Shown piece by piece: positions 61,900 to 64,000 of a stretch of DNA of 64,000 nt. This stretch comes from Panagrolaimus kolymaensis. Taxonomy: Eukaryota; Nematoda; Chromadorea; Rhabditida; Panagrolaimidae. The notes beneath the pieces were generated by a model, which was not told the DNA's origin, made no database searches, and was given only the letters and a program-made list of their open reading frames with translations. The translations under genes and the position numbers were made by a program. Each line of letters opens with the position of its first letter. Position 1 is the first letter of the stretch. The stretch is from the NCBI GenBank assembly GCA_028622995.1, contig JAJQJQ010000002.1, forward strand, positions 8,742,001-8,806,000. Direction: 5' to 3'.

Positions 61900-64000
61900 T
61901 TTTTTTGTTCGAATTTTCTTAAAACATTTTTTCTAGCCCAACAACACTGTAAAGCATCGTGGTTTTTTATTTTCCCTTCATCAAATTTTTCATCCAAACT
62001 ATGTTTTATTTGTTTTGGATTTTAAGTAAATTCATAAACTATTTTTTTTGTTCGAATTTTCTTAAAACATTTCTCTAGCCCAACAACACTGTAAAGCATC
62101 GAGGTTTTTTATTTTCCCTTCATCAAATTTTTCATCCAAACTATGGTTTATTTGTTTTGGATTTTAAGTAAATTCATAAACTATTGTTTTGTTCGAATTT
62201 TCTTAAAACATTTATCTAGCCCAACAACACTGTAAAGCATCGAGGTTTTTTATTTTCCCTTCATCAAATTTTTCATCCAAACTATGTTTTATTTGTTTTG
62301 GATTTTAAGTAAATTCATAAACTATTGTTTTGTTCGAATTTTCTTAAAACATTTATCTAGCCCAACAACACTGTAAAGCATCGAGGTTTTTTATTTTCCC
62401 TTCATCAAATTTTTCATCCAAACTATGTTTTATTTGTTTTGGATTTTAAGTAAATTCATAAACTATTTTTTTTGTTCGAATTTTCTTAAAACATTTCTCT
62501 AGCCCAACAACACTGTAAAGCATCGAGGTTTTTTATTTTCCCTTCATCAAATTTTTCATCCAAACTATGTTTTATTTGTTTTGGATTTTAAGTAAATTCA
62601 TAAACTATTTTTTTTGTTCGAATTTTCTTAAAACATTTATCTAGCCCAACAACACTGTAAAGCATCGAGGTTTTTTATTTTCCCTTCATCAAATTTTTCA
62701 TCCAAACTATGTTTTATTTGTTTTGGATTTTAAGTAAATTCATAAACTATTGTTTTGTTCGAATTTTCTTAAAACATTTATCTAGCCCAACAACACTGTA
62801 AAGCATCGAGGTTTTTTATTTTCCCTTCATCAAATTTTTCATCCAAACTATGTTTTATTTGTTTTGGATTTTAAGTAAATTCATAAACTATTTTTTTTGT
62901 TCGAATTTTCTTAAAACATTTCTCTAGCCCAACAACACTGTAAAGCATCGAGGTTTTTTATTTTCCCTTCATCAAATTTTTCATCCAAACTATGGTTTAT
63001 TTGTTTTGGATTTTAAGTAAATTCATAAACTATTGTTTTGTTCGAATTTTCTTAAAACATTTATCTAGCCCAACAACACTGTAAAGCATCGAGGTTTTTT
63101 ATTTTCCCTTCATCAAATTTTTCATCCAAACTATGTTTTATTTGTTTTGGATTTTAAGTAAATTCATAAACTATTTTTTTTGTTCGAATTTTCTTAAAAC
63201 ATTTCTCTAGCCCAACAACACTGTAAAGCATCGAGGTTTTTTATTTTCCCTTCATCAAATTTTTCATCCAAACTATGTTTTATTTGTTTTGGATTTTAAG
63301 TAAATTCATAAACTATTTTTTTTGTTCGAATTTTCTTAAAACATTTCTCTAGCGCAACAACACTGTAAAGCATCGAGGTTTTTTATTTTCCCTTCATCAA
63401 ATTTTTCATCCAAACTATGTTTTATTTGTTTTGGATTTTAAGTAAATTCATAAACTATTGTTTTGTTCGAATTTTCTTAAAACATTTATCTAGCCCAACA
63501 ACACTGTAAAGCATCGAGGTTTTTTATTTTCCCTTCATCAAATTTTTCATCCAAACTATGTTTTATTTGTTTTGGATTTTAAGTAAATTCATAAACTATT
63601 TTTTTTGTTCGAATTTTCTTAAAACATTTCTCTAGCCCAACAACACTGTAAAGCATCGAGGTTTTTTATTTTCCCTTCATCAAATTTTTCATCCAAACTA
63701 TGTTTTATTTGTTTTGGATTTTAAGTAAATTCATAAACTATTTTTTTTGTTCGAATTTTCTTAAAACATTTATCTAGCCCAACAACACTGTAAAGCATCG
63801 AGGTTTTTTATTTTCCCTTCATCAAATTTTTCATCCAAACTATGTTTTATTTGTTTTGGATTTTAAGTAAATTCATAAACTATTGTTTTGTTCGAATTTT
63901 CTTAAAACATTTATCTAGCCCAACAACACTGTAAAGCATCGAGGTTTTTTATTTTCCCTTCATCAAATTTTTCATCCAAACTATGGTTTATTTGTTTTGG
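61900..64000 (+). repeat. CTATTG / ATCTAG monomers at the right end of the window
   Basis: The array continues with CTATTGTTTTG, ATCTAG, CTCTAG and CTATGG types and is cut by the window end within a monomer. CTATGG at 51998/62990 and TAGCGCAAC at 52361/63353 share the same 10,992-base offset, so part of the 52-kb region is repeated here. Confidence 0.75.

Larger units (their letters stand above)
4035..64000 (+). repeat. 142-bp satellite array, about 420 head-to-tail copies
   Basis: The sequence from 4036 to 4177 recurs without interruption to the end of the window. TTCGAA steps of exactly 142 bases are seen at 4178, 4320 and onward. A hand count of the consensus monomer gives 37 G/C in 142 (26%) with 65 T, 40 A, 24 C and 13 G on the + strand. 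Landmarks in order are TCGAATTTTCTTAAAACA, a variable hexamer ending in TAG, CCCAACAACACTGTAAAGC, ATCGAGG, a T-run, TTTTCCCTTCATCAAA, TTCATCCAAACTATG, TTTATTTGTTTTGGA, TTTTAAGTAAATTCATAAAC, and a T8 tract. Lengths of 141 and 143 arise from single-base changes in the two T-rich spots. All copies have the same orientation. I saw no transposon, gene or spacer inside. It lacks a recognisable CENP-B box. A centromeric, subtelomeric or B-chromosome location cannot be told from sequence. Confidence 0.98.

Noticed and set aside
4035..64000. CRISPR array
   Set aside because: The repeat is 142 bp, contiguous, and has no unique spacers; there are no cas genes and the flanking genes are eukaryotic.
4035..64000. 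Centromere identity based on a CENP-B-like box
   Set aside because: No match to the CENP-B box was seen in the monomer; array size alone does not establish centromere function.

Overview
This window looks like AT-rich nuclear DNA of a eukaryote, most probably a nematode. It has two unequal parts: about 4 kb with three paralogous genes, then about 60 kb of uninterrupted satellite DNA that runs off the right edge. The nematode call is an inference. The three proteins are about 275 residues long with an F-box-like N-terminus, the kind of lineage-expanded single-exon family common in nematodes. Canonical AATAAA signals follow genes 1 and 2, and no operon or ribosome-binding-site structure is visible. 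I cannot fix the genus.

Region 1 (1-4034) carries three members of one gene family on the + strand. Gene 1 (108-560, 150 aa) lacks about 124 internal residues in frame and so has lost the F-box-like segment. Gene 2 (1821-2855, 344 aa) has the opposite defect: its N-terminal F-box-like module is present twice at an exact 69-residue offset, and an internal ATG at 2034 would give a normal-length protein. Gene 3 (3188-4024, 278 aa) has the regular architecture. The cluster therefore shows gain and loss of the same module by local recombination.

Region 2 (about 4035-64000) is a head-to-tail tandem array of a 142-bp monomer (about 26% G+C, T-rich on the + strand), roughly 420 copies, all in one orientation. 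I saw no transposon, gene or inversion inside it. It starts only 10 bases after the stop codon of gene 3, so the usual 3' UTR and poly(A) signal of that gene are missing. The first seven or so monomers look identical, so the edge is not degenerate. Variation is confined to a few positions, mainly three spellings before the TAG, GAGG/GTGG, CCCTTC/CTTTT, TCAAAT/ACAT, TATGTTT/TATGGTT and three T-tract forms. These make sharply bounded subfamily domains and nested higher-order repeats: 284- and 285-bp dimers, 567-bp 4-mers, 712-bp 5-mers, 849-bp 6-mers, an exact 1,562-bp 11-mer, 1,990- and 2,834-bp blocks, a roughly 4.1-kb direct tandem duplication at about 43.15-51.05 kb, and repeats at offsets of 2,443, 5,428 and 10,992 bp. 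The pattern fits repeated unequal exchange or amplification at several scales.

The open frames of 69-93 codons inside the array mostly begin at GTG and are translations of satellite sequence. I do not regard them as genes. I found no CRISPR array, rRNA, tRNA or mobile-element gene. The most notable features are the gene-satellite junction, the layered array architecture and the module gain and loss in the gene cluster.
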